Source of the DNA: an uncultured Faecalibacterium sp.
GTDB taxonomy: Bacteria; Bacillota; Clostridia; Oscillospirales; Ruminococcaceae
Direction of reading: 5' to 3'
NCBI GenBank assembly: GCA_902463235.1
Contig: CABQER010000004.1
Coordinates: forward strand, 1 to 64,000
DNA: 64,000 nucleotides
Part shown: piece after piece, positions 33,616 to 41,432 of the stretch
Position numbering within the stretch: position 1 is the stretch's first letter
Layout: every line of letters begins with the position of its first letter
The notes under the pieces: model-generated
What the model was told of the DNA's origin: nothing
Databases searched by the model: none
The model's input: the letters and a program-made list of their open reading frames with translations, nothing else
Translations under genes and position numbers: made by a program

Positions 33616-34851
33616 TTACACTTCCTCGGGCAGACGCTTGAGCACCAGCTTCACGCTGCCGCCCACGGCCTCCACCTTGCGCGCGGCCTCGGCCAGCGCA
33701 CGCTCGTCGGCGCGCTCCACAAAGTAGGCGCAGCCCTCGTACCGCTCATCCACCACCTTGCCGTAGCCGTAGATGGCTTCCACCACAGCAGGTGCAATGC
33801 CCGCCACACGCACATAATATGCAGCGGGAGCCGGGTCGGTGAGCATGCCGTCCACCGGGTCCGCAGGCTGCCAGAACAGGCTGTCGTGCACCTGTGCGCC
33901 GTTTTTCAGGGCATCTACCACGTCTGCCACCACAGCGCTGGCGGTGGGCAGCTTGCCTGCGCCCTTGCCGTAGAACACCACATCGCCCAGCATATCGCCC
34001 TTGACCAGCACCGCGTTGAAAACATCGTCCACGCTGGCCAGCTGGTTTGCCTTGGGTACCAGACATGGCTCTACCCCGGCAGCCACGCTGCCGTCCTTGC
34101 CAAGCTTCATCCATGCGATCAGCTTGATGACGCAGCCCAACTTTTCGGCGCTGGCCACATCGGCGGCGGTAATGGCGCGGATGCCCCGGGTGGGAATGTT
34201 CTGGGGGTAGATCTGGTGACCACACACCATGGAGGACAGAATGGCGATCTTGCGGCAGGCGTCGCGGCCGTCCACGTCATCGCTGGGGTCCTTGGTCTCG
34301 GCGTAGCCCAGCTCCTGCGCAATGTGCAGCGCATCCTCAAAGTCAAGGCCCTCCCGTACCATCTTGGTGAGCATGAAGTTGGTGGTACCGTTCACGATGC
34401 CCTCCACCTCGGTGATGACGTTAGCCGCCAAACACTGGTGCATGGGGGTGATGATAGGCGTACCGCCGCCCACAGAGGCTTCGAACAGAAAGGCACAGTC
34501 GTGCTCCTTAGCCAGTGCCAGCAGCTCTGCGCCGTAGGTTGCCACCATCTCCTTGTTGGAGGTGCACACGCTGCGGCCGCTTTCCAGACACGCCTTGACG
34601 TAGGGGTAGGCAAAGCGGGTACCGCCGATGGTCTCCACCACCACCCGGATCTCCGGGTCCTGCAGGATCACGTCAATGCTCTTCACCACCAAAGGCTCCA
34701 CCGGGTTGCCGGTAAAATCCTTCGGGTCCAGAATGTACTTTACCTCCACCGGTTCGCCAGCCCGGCGGGAGACACTTGCGGCATTGCGGCACAGCACCTC
34801 GTATACGCCGCTGCCCACCGTGCCAAAGCCCAGAATTGCAATTTTAGCCAT
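33616..34851 (-). CDS. hom: homoserine dehydrogenase
   Basis: The 411-residue enzyme reduces aspartate semialdehyde to homoserine. The NAD(P) loop ILGFGTVGSGV starts at residue 5, the substrate region FLFEASVGGGTPII and VNGTTNFML lies mid-protein, and a C-terminal ACT-like domain (about 345-411) gives threonine feedback. It is 27 bases after pheB and 18 before thrB in one operon. Confidence 0.96.
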   Translation of the reverse strand: MAKIAILGFGTVGSGVYEVLCRNAASVSRRAGEPVEVKYILDPKDFTGNPVEPLVVKSIDVILQDPEIRVVVETIGGTRFAYPYVKACLESGRSVCTSNKEMVATYGAELLALAKEHDCAFLFEASVGGGTPIITPMHQCLAANVITEVEGIVNGTTNFMLTKMVREGLDFEDALHIAQELGYAETKDPSDDVDGRDACRKIAILSSMVCGHQIYPQNIPTRGIRAITAADVASAEKLGCVIKLIAWMKLGKDGSVAAGVEPCLVPKANQLASVDDVFNAVLVKGDMLGDVVFYGKGAGKLPTASAVVADVVDALKNGAQVHDSLFWQPADPVDGMLTDPAPAAYYVRVAGIAPAVVEAIYGYGKVVDERYEGCAYFVERADERALAEAARKVEAVGGSVKLVLKRLPEEV

Positions 34852-34878
34852 ACTCTCTTTCCCTCGTTTCCTGTTTTG

Positions 34879-35310
34879 TTACAGGTTATACCCACAGCGC
34901 ACACCCACGACCATGCGCTGGCGCGAAAGCTTTTCGGTCAATTCCTCCGGGGACATCTGCATGGTATCGGTGCGGATGGTGACCGCCACCAGCGCAGCCC
35001 CGTTTTCCGGGGTGGACTGGTTGATGGTCACGATGCTGGCACCTGCGGCGCTGATGCCCGCCAGAAGGCTTTGCAGCGCGCCAGTCTCGTCCCGCAGGGT
35101 TGCCATGACCGTGATGACCTCACGACCATTCTCGGAATCAAAGATACAATCCTTATACTTATAAAATGCACTGCGCGAAAGCTCTACCGCACGGGTCGCA
35201 GCCGAAATGCTGCGGGCCTCTCCGCTGGCCAGCAGCTCCTTGGCGCGTACCACCTTGAGAAAGACCTCCGGCAGCACCTGCGCATCCACCAGATAAAAAC
35301 GGCGTTCCAA
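34879..35310 (-). CDS. pheB: ACT-domain protein, PheB/UPF0735 family
   Basis: The 143-residue protein has an N-terminal helical segment (FYLVDAQVLPEVFLKVVRAKELL...LSRSAFYKYKDCIF) and a C-terminal ACT domain (about 70-140), matching PheB of Bacillus and the UPF0735 family. It probably senses an amino acid; the molecular target is unknown. I prefer TTG 35310 over GTG 35319 because GAGGTG is six to seven bases from TTG and the product then begins at the family start. It heads the operon with hom, thrB and lysC, which suggests a role in aspartate-family control. Confidence 0.88.
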   Translation of the reverse strand: MERRFYLVDAQVLPEVFLKVVRAKELLASGEARSISAATRAVELSRSAFYKYKDCIFDSENGREVITVMATLRDETGALQSLLAGISAAGASIVTINQSTPENGAALVAVTIRTDTMQMSPEELTEKLSRQRMVVGVRCGYNL

Positions 35311-35349
35311 CTTGTTCACCTCTCAAACACAAGTGTTCTTGTAGAAAAT

Positions 35350-35394
35350 ATAATAGCATCCGAACCCTTGCAATGCAAGAGCCCGGATGCTATT
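35350..35394 (-). promoter_or_regulatory. pheB-hom-thrB-lysC promoter inside the PBP terminator hairpin
   Basis: AATAGCATCCG (35352-35362) pairs with CGGATGCTATT (35384-35394), forming an 11-bp stem with inner TTGCAA/TTGCAA pairing, followed on the minus strand by ATATTTTC; it can terminate the upstream PBP transcript. The same bases hold a promoter: -35 TTGCAT (35373-35378) and -10 TATTAT (35350-35355), 17 apart. Both uses on one segment are inferred. Confidence 0.65.
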
Positions 35395-35483
35395 TTGTCA
35401 CTTTGTCCAGTTTTGTCTTGTAAAGTGCGTCCTGTCCTTGCCGGATTTTTCAGCAAAGGGGCAAAAAAGTACGATTTTTGCCC

Positions 35484-38027
35484 TTATTCCGTATCCAGCG
35501 CACTGGTGTCGGTAGGAGTGACCGGCTGGGTGGGCACAGCGCCGTCTGTATTCTCGGTAGGGGCAGCGGCCTGCGGGGCAGCATGGGAATAGGTGCAGGT
35601 ATCGGGCAGGTCATCGGCGCGGTAGTAGCCCACAGCCGTGCTCGGGCAGCCTGCACCGGCCAGAAGGCCGCTCTGGGTGCAGTAGCGGCGCTCCACCACG
35701 CCTGCGGAGGTGGGGAATGCCTTATAGGGCAGGTCTGCCTGTGCCTGCTCCATCAGTGCCTTCCACGCGGTCACACAGGTGCGGGTCTTGGCCTGCTGCT
35801 TGGACAGGGTCTTGGTCATATCGTAAGGTGCATCGTAGCCCCACCACACAGCGGTGACATAGTAGGGCGTGCCGCCCACGAACCACAGATCCTTTTCGTC
35901 GCTGGCAGTACCGGTCTTACCAAAGGCCTCCATGCCGTTGGAGTTGGGATAGCGGCCGCTGGCAGTACCCACACTGGAGAACAGAACGTTCTTCAGCAGG
36001 CGGTTCATGACATAGGCAGTATCGGGGGTCAGTGCCTGATAGCTGGTGGCGTTGTTTTCCAGATAGATGTTGCCGTCCCGGTCCAGCACACGGGTGTACA
36101 GGTGCGGGGTGGTGTACTCGCCATCATAGAAGATCTGGAAGGCTGCGGCCAGTGCCATGGGGGTAACGCCCTTGGTCTGGCTGCCCATGACCATCTGCGC
36201 CAGACCCACGTCGTTGGTGGGGTCCAGCGTATTCAGCTGCAAGGTGTTGTAGACGAAGTTGAAGATATTGCTTGCGCCCACAAGGTCGCCCACACGCACC
36301 GCGATGGTGTTCAGCGAGCGGGCAAGGCCGTTCCACAGCGGGAGATCGCTGCCATCGCCGTAGTTGCCGCCGTAGTTGCGCGGCCAACTGCGCCATGCGT
36401 TGGGGTAAGCGCGGAGCTGCTTGTCGGAGAGGCCCATCAGGCCGTTCTTGCGGCAGTAGTCCTCGTCCCGGATGATCATATCCTGCTTCTGGTACAGGGG
36501 GGAGTTGTTGAGCATGGTGGACCAGTTGACCAGACCATACTCAATGCCCAGCGCATAAGCGCCGATGGGCTTGATGGTAGAACCGGTCTGCCGCTCCACA
36601 TTATAGGCGCGGTTCAGGGAAAGGCTCTTGGTCTTTTCGCCCAAGCCGCCCGCAATAGCCAGCACGTTGCCGTCATAGTCCAGTGTGACCATGGCCGCCT
36701 GCGTGCGCACGTTGCGGTAGTAGTAGACGGTGCCGTCCTCGCCTGTGCGGGTCTTGGGGGTGCCGTCCTCATTCATTACCTGCACATCATCGTCCGAGAT
36801 GGAGGTGACCTCTTCCTCATGCCAGCCTGCCGGGAAGTAGGCATCGTCAGTGTTCAGCATCAGGTTTTCCATCTGAGACTGCAATTTGGTGTTGACAGTC
36901 GCCTCGATGGTAAAGCCGCCGGTGTAGAGCAGCTTCTGCGCCTCGGACTCAGAGATGCCCTCCTTGGCCATGATATCCTGCACGACCTCGTTGAACAGTG
37001 CATCGGTAAAGTAGGAGGTGACGGTGCTGGGCTTTTTGCCGCTGTCCTCTTCGGCCAGCACAAGGGGCTGCGCAGCGCCGTTGCGGTACTCCTCCTCGCT
37101 GATCACGCCCTGCTGCCACATATTGTACATAATGAAGTTGCGGCGGTTGATCAGATTCTCGGGGTTCGTGTAGGGGTTATAGTTGGTGGGGTTTTTGGTA
37201 ATAGAGGCAATGGTGGCGCACTCCCACAGGCTCAGCTGGCTGACGTCCTTGTTGAAGTACTCGTTGGCCGCCGTCTGCACACCCTGAATAGTGCCGGTAA
37301 AGCTGATGGTGTTCAGATAAGCCTCCAGAATGGTCTCCTTGGAGTAGCTGCGGCTCAGGCAGAGGGCGCGGTAGATCTCGCGCACCTTGCGCAGTGCACC
37401 ATTGATACCGCTGGCGCTGTTATCATCGGTCAGGTTCTTGATGAGCTGCTGCTCCAGCGTGGATGCGCCCTGCTTGGAGCTGTAAATGGGCAGCAAATAC
37501 TCGTTGATCATTGCGCCGATGGTGCGCTTGAAGTTGACGCCGGGCTCTGAGTAGAAATCCTTATCCTCGGTGCAGATGAACGCATACTGCAAGTTGGAAG
37601 GGATCTGCTCAAGGTCTGCCCATACGCGGTGGCTGTTGGAGGAGCGCAGAGTGGCATACTCCACCTGTGCACCGGTATCCGGGTCGGTGGCTACCACCAT
37701 ACTGGACTGGCTCAGCTGGATGTTGTCCAGATCCAGCAGGTCGCCATCGTTGGCAGTAGCCTGTACCACATAGAACACCATGCCCACAGCCACCACGCTG
37801 CCCAGCATGATGCCAAGGCAGAGCACCGTAGCAAGGGTACGTCCGATGAACCGCAGGATGGGGTGTTTGCTCTTTTCCTTCGGCGGCTTGGGGCTTTTGG
37901 GTGCTTTTGGCGCACGAGTACGGTTTTCCGCTGCGGGGCGTGCCTCGCGGCGGCTCTGGGAAACATTGACCTTACGTCCCACCGGGCGGGCAGGCTGCTC
38001 CTCGCCGTTCCGATGGATCTTTCTCAT
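35484..38027 (-). CDS. class A penicillin-binding protein (PBP1A family)
   Basis: This 847-residue bifunctional enzyme polymerises and cross-links peptidoglycan. It has a basic cytoplasmic N-terminus rich in Arg/Lys/Pro, one membrane helix near 60-85, a GT51 domain with FICTEDKDFYSEPGVNFKR and GASTLEQQLIKNL, and a transpeptidase domain with SxxK in TGSTIKP, SxN in ARSLNTI and KTGTAS. A Thr/Pro-rich tail follows. ATG 38027 is used, but the best AGGAGG is 23 bases upstream and a TTG at 38066 is in frame, so the exact start is open. A ten-codon reading frame ends one base before this ATG. Confidence 0.93.
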   Translation of the reverse strand: MRKIHRNGEEQPARPVGRKVNVSQSRREARPAAENRTRAPKAPKSPKPPKEKSKHPILRFIGRTLATVLCLGIMLGSVVAVGMVFYVVQATANDGDLLDLDNIQLSQSSMVVATDPDTGAQVEYATLRSSNSHRVWADLEQIPSNLQYAFICTEDKDFYSEPGVNFKRTIGAMINEYLLPIYSSKQGASTLEQQLIKNLTDDNSASGINGALRKVREIYRALCLSRSYSKETILEAYLNTISFTGTIQGVQTAANEYFNKDVSQLSLWECATIASITKNPTNYNPYTNPENLINRRNFIMYNMWQQGVISEEEYRNGAAQPLVLAEEDSGKKPSTVTSYFTDALFNEVVQDIMAKEGISESEAQKLLYTGGFTIEATVNTKLQSQMENLMLNTDDAYFPAGWHEEEVTSISDDDVQVMNEDGTPKTRTGEDGTVYYYRNVRTQAAMVTLDYDGNVLAIAGGLGEKTKSLSLNRAYNVERQTGSTIKPIGAYALGIEYGLVNWSTMLNNSPLYQKQDMIIRDEDYCRKNGLMGLSDKQLRAYPNAWRSWPRNYGGNYGDGSDLPLWNGLARSLNTIAVRVGDLVGASNIFNFVYNTLQLNTLDPTNDVGLAQMVMGSQTKGVTPMALAAAFQIFYDGEYTTPHLYTRVLDRDGNIYLENNATSYQALTPDTAYVMNRLLKNVLFSSVGTASGRYPNSNGMEAFGKTGTASDEKDLWFVGGTPYYVTAVWWGYDAPYDMTKTLSKQQAKTRTCVTAWKALMEQAQADLPYKAFPTSAGVVERRYCTQSGLLAGAGCPSTAVGYYRADDLPDTCTYSHAAPQAAAPTENTDGAVPTQPVTPTDTSALDTE

Positions 38028-38141
38028 CTCATTGTTGGAGATAGGGATCGCCTCCTGACATTTCAAGACTGTTTCCGGGCATTGCTGCGCCGGGTTTTAT
38101 CCACATCGTTTGTGACACGAAACTTCAAACTGCAATACCAT

Positions 38142-38170
38142 ATTATAGCACGCACGCCCCAGCCGGGCAA
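38142..38170 (-). promoter_or_regulatory. promoter of the PBP gene
   Basis: On the minus strand -35 TTGCCC (38165-38170) and a perfect -10 TATAAT (38142-38147) are 17 bases apart. A second possible -10 (TATACT) lies further upstream near 38205. Confidence 0.8.
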
Positions 38171-38304
38171 GAACCAATCTTTGCGCGCTGAGCAGATATA
38201 AATAGTATAACACACTCCACTGTGGAAAGTACAGTGCCCGCGTGTGAAAATTGTCTGCCATCCGCAAAAACGGGGCATACTTACGGGGGAAGGGAGTGTT
38301 TTTT

Positions 38305-38679
38305 ATGCGCAAGCTGTCTGTCTGCCTGTTCTACGGGATTTGCGTATTCACCATTGTATTCAGTCTGTTCTGGATGGCGCTGCCAAAGCTGCCGCTGTCT
38401 CAAAGCCCCGCGGGGTCCGAGACCGACCCCGCCTCTCCTTTGAGCCTTGCCGCGCAGGCAGTGCCCCAGACGGACGCCGCCCGCTACTGCCTGCGGGACA
38501 GCGGCGGGCGGGTGGCGGTGTACACCTGCCGCGCCGACGGCACCCCGGGCACTTTGATTCGCGTGACCGGCATCTACACCAATCTTCTGCCGGAAAATGA
38601 TGCCCTGCGCATCAAGCGCGGGATCGTGGTTAACAGCCCCCGGGAGCTGGATCTGCTGCTGGAGGATCTGGGGGAGTAA
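38305..38679 (+). CDS. 124-residue signal-anchored protein with a BofC-like C-terminal motif
   Basis: The protein has an N-terminal membrane helix or signal (residues 5-27) and an extracytoplasmic part. The C-terminal stretch YCLRDSGGRVAVYTC...VTGIYTNLLPENDALRI and ...GIVVNSPRELDLLLEDL follows a pattern (I..L...D...L..GI.V.S..EL..LLED) that I associate with BofC C-terminal-like proteins in clostridia. In sporulating bacteria BofC controls SpoIVB; in a non-sporulating host its job would differ. AGGGAG precedes ATG 38305. It is transcribed divergently from the PBP gene. Confidence 0.65.
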   Translation: MRKLSVCLFYGICVFTIVFSLFWMALPKLPLSQSPAGSETDPASPLSLAAQAVPQTDAARYCLRDSGGRVAVYTCRADGTPGTLIRVTGIYTNLLPENDALRIKRGIVVNSPRELDLLLEDLGE

Positions 38680-38685
38680 GTGCCC

Positions 38686-38804
38686 TGCGTGGGTACACGA
38701 TTTCTAATGGCCTCCGCTTGTGCTCTGGCCATCTTCAGCGGAAAATTTATTTTAATTTCGGGATAGTGGAGCGTCTGCGGACGCTCCGCTATCCCATTTT
38801 CACG
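38686..38804 (+). repeat. dispersed palindromic repeat, copy 2
   Basis: This copy aligns along its whole length with copy 3 (inverted, 41302-41424) and with copy 1. It runs from the TGCGTGGGTACACGATTT block to CCCATTTTCACG. It ends in a 16-bp hairpin, 38760-38775 with 38780-38795, loop TGCG, one wobble. The upstream part has a smaller CCGCT/AGCGG pairing around GTGCTCTGGCC. It lies between the convergent 124-residue gene and the Na+/phosphate cotransporter gene. Confidence 0.88.
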
Positions 38805-38859
38805 AGGGGGATTGTAAAGATATACGGCAGTGCCTACTGCATATTCCTGCGTGAAAACG

Positions 38860-38889
38860 CAAAACAAGCCAGACCCGCAGGCCTGGCTT
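38860..38889 (-). terminator. terminator of the Na+/Pi cotransporter gene
   Basis: On the minus strand AAGCCAGGCC (38880-38889) pairs with GGTCTGGCTT (38866-38875), loop TGCG, followed by GTTTTG. It lies 21 bases after the stop codon. Confidence 0.85.
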
Positions 38890-38909
38890 ATTTAAAAACA
38901 AAAACTATT

Positions 38910-40688
38910 TTATGCTTCCATTTCTTCCAGCGGCACAAGGTACTCCTTGCGGCACTGCTCGTATTCCAGCATATAGTCCTTGCTGGGGCTGTGGTGCATG
39001 ATGTTTTTCAGGGTGTGGGAGTCGTAATCGTCGCCGGCCTCCATGCCCACCATGCGCACTGCGATGTTGGAGCAGTGGTCGGAGATACGCTCGGCGTTGT
39101 TCAGCACATCCAGGAACACCACACCGGTGTCGATGGAGCAGACGCCGTCCTTCAGGCGGCGGATGTGCTGGTCGCGCAGGCGCTCCACCATCACATCAAT
39201 GATTTCTTCCAGCGGCTCCACCTGTGCTGCCTTCTGGGTATCGTCGTTTTCAAAGGCATCGTCCGTCAGAACCAGAATGCGCTCCAATGCGGCGTCCAGC
39301 AATTGCAGCTCCTTTTTGGCGCTCTCGCTGAAGCTGGCTTCCTTATCGTACAGTTCCTCGGCCTTTTCCATGATGTTCACGGCATAGTCGCCAATGCGCT
39401 CGAACTCGGTGACAAAATTCAGCAGTTCGGTCACCGCGTGGCTCTCGTCGTCGCCCAGCTCCTGATCGGTCAGCTTGATCAGGTAGTTGGTGATCTCCAC
39501 CTCCATGCGGTCGATCAGGTTCTCGCGCACCTTGATGGCACTCACAGTCTCCTCGTCCATCTTCAAAAGCAGCGGCGCGGCCAGACCCACATTGCGGGCG
39601 GCGCGGCGGGACATTTTGATCACCGCGTTCTTAGCCTGCTGCAAGGCCACAGCCGGGCTCTTGTACAGACGCTCGTCCAGCACCGGCATGCTCAGCTCCT
39701 GTGCTTCCTCCACGCTGCTGGGCACCGTGAGCATCGCCAAGCGGCTCAGCACCCCGCTGCAAGGCAGGAACAGCAGCATGGCGCATACGCTGGACAAAGT
39801 ATGGATGTTTGCAATGGAGCTCTTGTTCATTACATCGCCCCACATGGGGATGCCGATGGTGAACTGCACTGCATAGATCAGCGCCAGTAGGATCACGCTG
39901 CCGATGACGTTGAAGTACAGGTGGATGAGCGCGGCCCGCTTACCATCTTTAGAAGAGCCGCCGATGGTGAGCAGCGGGGTGAACGCCGTACCGATATGCG
40001 CACCCAGAATGATGGGGATGGCAGAACTGAAGGTGACAAGCCCTGTGCTGGACAGTGCCTGCAGAATACCCACCGAAGCGGAGGAGGACTGGATGATCAC
40101 GGTGACCACCACGCCCACCAGAACGCCCAGAATGGGGTTGGTCATAGTGACGAACAGATTCTGAAAGACTGCGCTCTCCCGCAGGGGTGCCACGCCGGTA
40201 TCCATCAGGCTCATGCCGGTAAACAGGATGCCGAAGCCCAGCATGATCTGGCCGATATTCTTCTTTTTGGCATTGCGCAGGAACACATAAAAAATGCAGC
40301 CAATAAACGCCACCACAGGGGCAAAAGTCTTGGGCTGGATCAAGGTCAGCCACAGGCTGTCGCCTGAGATATCCGCCATGCGGATCAACTGACCTGTTAC
40401 CGTAGTACCAATATTTGCACCCATGATCACGCCTACCGACTGCGTCAGTGTCATGATACCAGAGTTGACAAGGCCGACACAAATAACCACCGTACCAGCC
40501 GACGACTGGATAACGCCGGTGATCAGTGTGCCGAAGATCACGCCTTTGATGGTAGAGGAGGTAAGCTTTTGCAATACGCCCTGCATCTTGCCGCCTGCCA
40601 GCTTTTCCAGACCGGCACCCATGATGGACATGCCGTACAGGAACAACGCAACGCCGCCCAGCAGAGAGGTAATGTGTGTGATATCCAT
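38910..40688 (-). CDS. Na+/phosphate cotransporter with PhoU-like tail
   Basis: The 592-residue protein is an NptA/SLC34-type transporter. The membrane half (about 1-330) carries the duplicated QSS motifs (GVIQSSAGTVV and VIIQSSSASVG) and GANIGTT/GAHIGTA repeats. The cytoplasmic C-terminal third (about 360-560) is a helical PhoU-like domain. It imports phosphate with Na+ across the cytoplasmic membrane. TAGGAG lies seven bases before the ATG. Upstream DNA carries TTTACA repeats of the Pho-box type. A second paralogue without the PhoU part is at 42152. Confidence 0.9.
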   Translation of the reverse strand: MDITHITSLLGGVALFLYGMSIMGAGLEKLAGGKMQGVLQKLTSSTIKGVIFGTLITGVIQSSAGTVVICVGLVNSGIMTLTQSVGVIMGANIGTTVTGQLIRMADISGDSLWLTLIQPKTFAPVVAFIGCIFYVFLRNAKKKNIGQIMLGFGILFTGMSLMDTGVAPLRESAVFQNLFVTMTNPILGVLVGVVVTVIIQSSSASVGILQALSSTGLVTFSSAIPIILGAHIGTAFTPLLTIGGSSKDGKRAALIHLYFNVIGSVILLALIYAVQFTIGIPMWGDVMNKSSIANIHTLSSVCAMLLFLPCSGVLSRLAMLTVPSSVEEAQELSMPVLDERLYKSPAVALQQAKNAVIKMSRRAARNVGLAAPLLLKMDEETVSAIKVRENLIDRMEVEITNYLIKLTDQELGDDESHAVTELLNFVTEFERIGDYAVNIMEKAEELYDKEASFSESAKKELQLLDAALERILVLTDDAFENDDTQKAAQVEPLEEIIDVMVERLRDQHIRRLKDGVCSIDTGVVFLDVLNNAERISDHCSNIAVRMVGMEAGDDYDSHTLKNIMHHSPSKDYMLEYEQCRKEYLVPLEEMEA

Positions 40689-40794
40689 AACGATACTCCT
40701 AATATGAAACTTCCCTTTTTATCCTTTACAGCACGCAGCCGCCGGAGCCTTGCACACGCAAGGCGCTGCCCTGTTCCGGAAGCCGCTTATTTTT

Positions 40795-40824
40795 ATTATA
40801 CCATCAAAGGGGGCGTCTCAACAA
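40795..40824 (-). promoter_or_regulatory. promoter of the Na+/Pi cotransporter gene
   Basis: On the minus strand -10 TATAAT (40795-40800) is preceded at 18 bases by TTGTTG (40819-40824); TTGAGA at 15 bases is an alternative -35. The -10 is strong and the -35 poor, as in activated promoters. Confidence 0.65.
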
Positions 40825-40831
40825 GGTTTAT

Positions 40832-40922
40832 TTTACAGGAAAGTTACTTTTTTCACACATTTCGCAACATATTTCCGGGCAACAAACAAAAAGCTTTCCG
40901 TTATTTTACATACATTTTACAT
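40832..40922 (-). promoter_or_regulatory. TTTACA direct repeats, candidate Pho boxes
   Basis: ATTTTACAT occurs at 40903-40911 and again at 40914-40922, an 11-base period that gives TTTACA-N5-TTTACA. Another TTTACA (40832-40837) followed by TTACTT and TTCACA-like hexamers sits just upstream of the -35. In Bacillus, phosphorylated PhoP binds TT(A/T/C)ACA repeats at this period. Control of the neighbouring phosphate transporter gene would fit; no phoP gene is in the window. Confidence 0.5.
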
Positions 40923-40953
40923 TCTATCTTCCCGGATGCAGTATGTCCCCCGC

Positions 40954-41070
40954 TTACCCGGCCAGCTCTTCCATGGCCTCCCGCACCGTGTCGGCCGAAA
41001 ACAGGAACACACCACTGCCGGTGTATACCTCCACATGACTGCCCACATAACGCAACTCAAAATCCTTCAT
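40954..41070 (-). CDS. 38-residue conserved-looking small protein
   Basis: AGGAGGG lies seven to eight bases before ATG 41070, and the frame runs to TAA at 40954. The product begins MKDFELRYVGSHVEVY and continues with GSGVFLFSADTVREAMEEL, a compact beta-beta-alpha pattern. I recall similar tiny proteins of the type 'RYVxxHVEVY...F.FSADT..EA..EL' in Oscillospiraceae, without a known function. It stands alone between the phosphate transporter and the sortase. A strong site with a balanced sequence argues for a real gene. Confidence 0.65.
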   Translation of the reverse strand: MKDFELRYVGSHVEVYTGSGVFLFSADTVREAMEELAG

Positions 41071-41301
41071 GGTGTTTCCCTCCTGTGTGTCTGTTTTGTT
41101 CCCGGAGCTTTTCCGGTGAACACAGTATCGCACAATTCAGATACCATAAAAAGGACTTTCAAATGTTATTTGCGGTTTTTTCGTAAAAAACAGCGTATGC
41201 TCCCCCGGTCTCCTTGGAAATCAAGCTTTTGAAATTTCCCGCAGCGCCGCATTTCCGTAGGAAACAGGTTCCGGAGCTGTCGTTTTCCGTCACGTTCCCT
41301 C
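41071..41301. other. non-coding stretch between the small gene and repeat copy 3
   Basis: I see no gene here. It holds a possible minus-strand promoter for the 38-residue gene (TTTTTA with GATACT 17 bases on, near 41125-41155), an A/T run that folds as TTTTTT/AAAAAA near 41174, and a GGAAAT/ATTTCC inverted repeat near 41217-41240. Confidence 0.4.
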
Positions 41302-41424
41302 CCGTGAAAATGGGATAGCGGAGCGTCCGCAGACGCTCCGCTATCCCGAAATTAAAAATATATTTTCCGCTGATCCTGCCCAAAGCACACGCGGCGGGCA
41401 TTCCAAATCGTCCCGCCCCGCAAG
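41302..41424 (-). repeat. dispersed palindromic repeat, copy 3 (inverted)
   Basis: Read on the minus strand this copy matches copy 2 from the ACGATTT block through AGCGGAAAAT and TTTAATTTCGGGATAG to CCCATTTTCACG. Its hairpin has perfect 16-bp arms (41312-41327 with 41332-41347). It lies eight bases after the sortase stop codon and may end that transcript. Confidence 0.88.
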
Positions 41425-41432
41425 AGATGGCG

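Noticed and set aside
38574..38867. Minus-strand frame across repeat copy 2
   Set aside because: Covers the end of a real plus-strand gene and the repeat; no start signal and no family.
41159..41401. 80-codon minus-strand frame through repeat copy 3
   Set aside because: It lacks a ribosome site, and the shared peptide with copy 2 (ERLRTLRYPIF) is explained by the repeat and not by coding.
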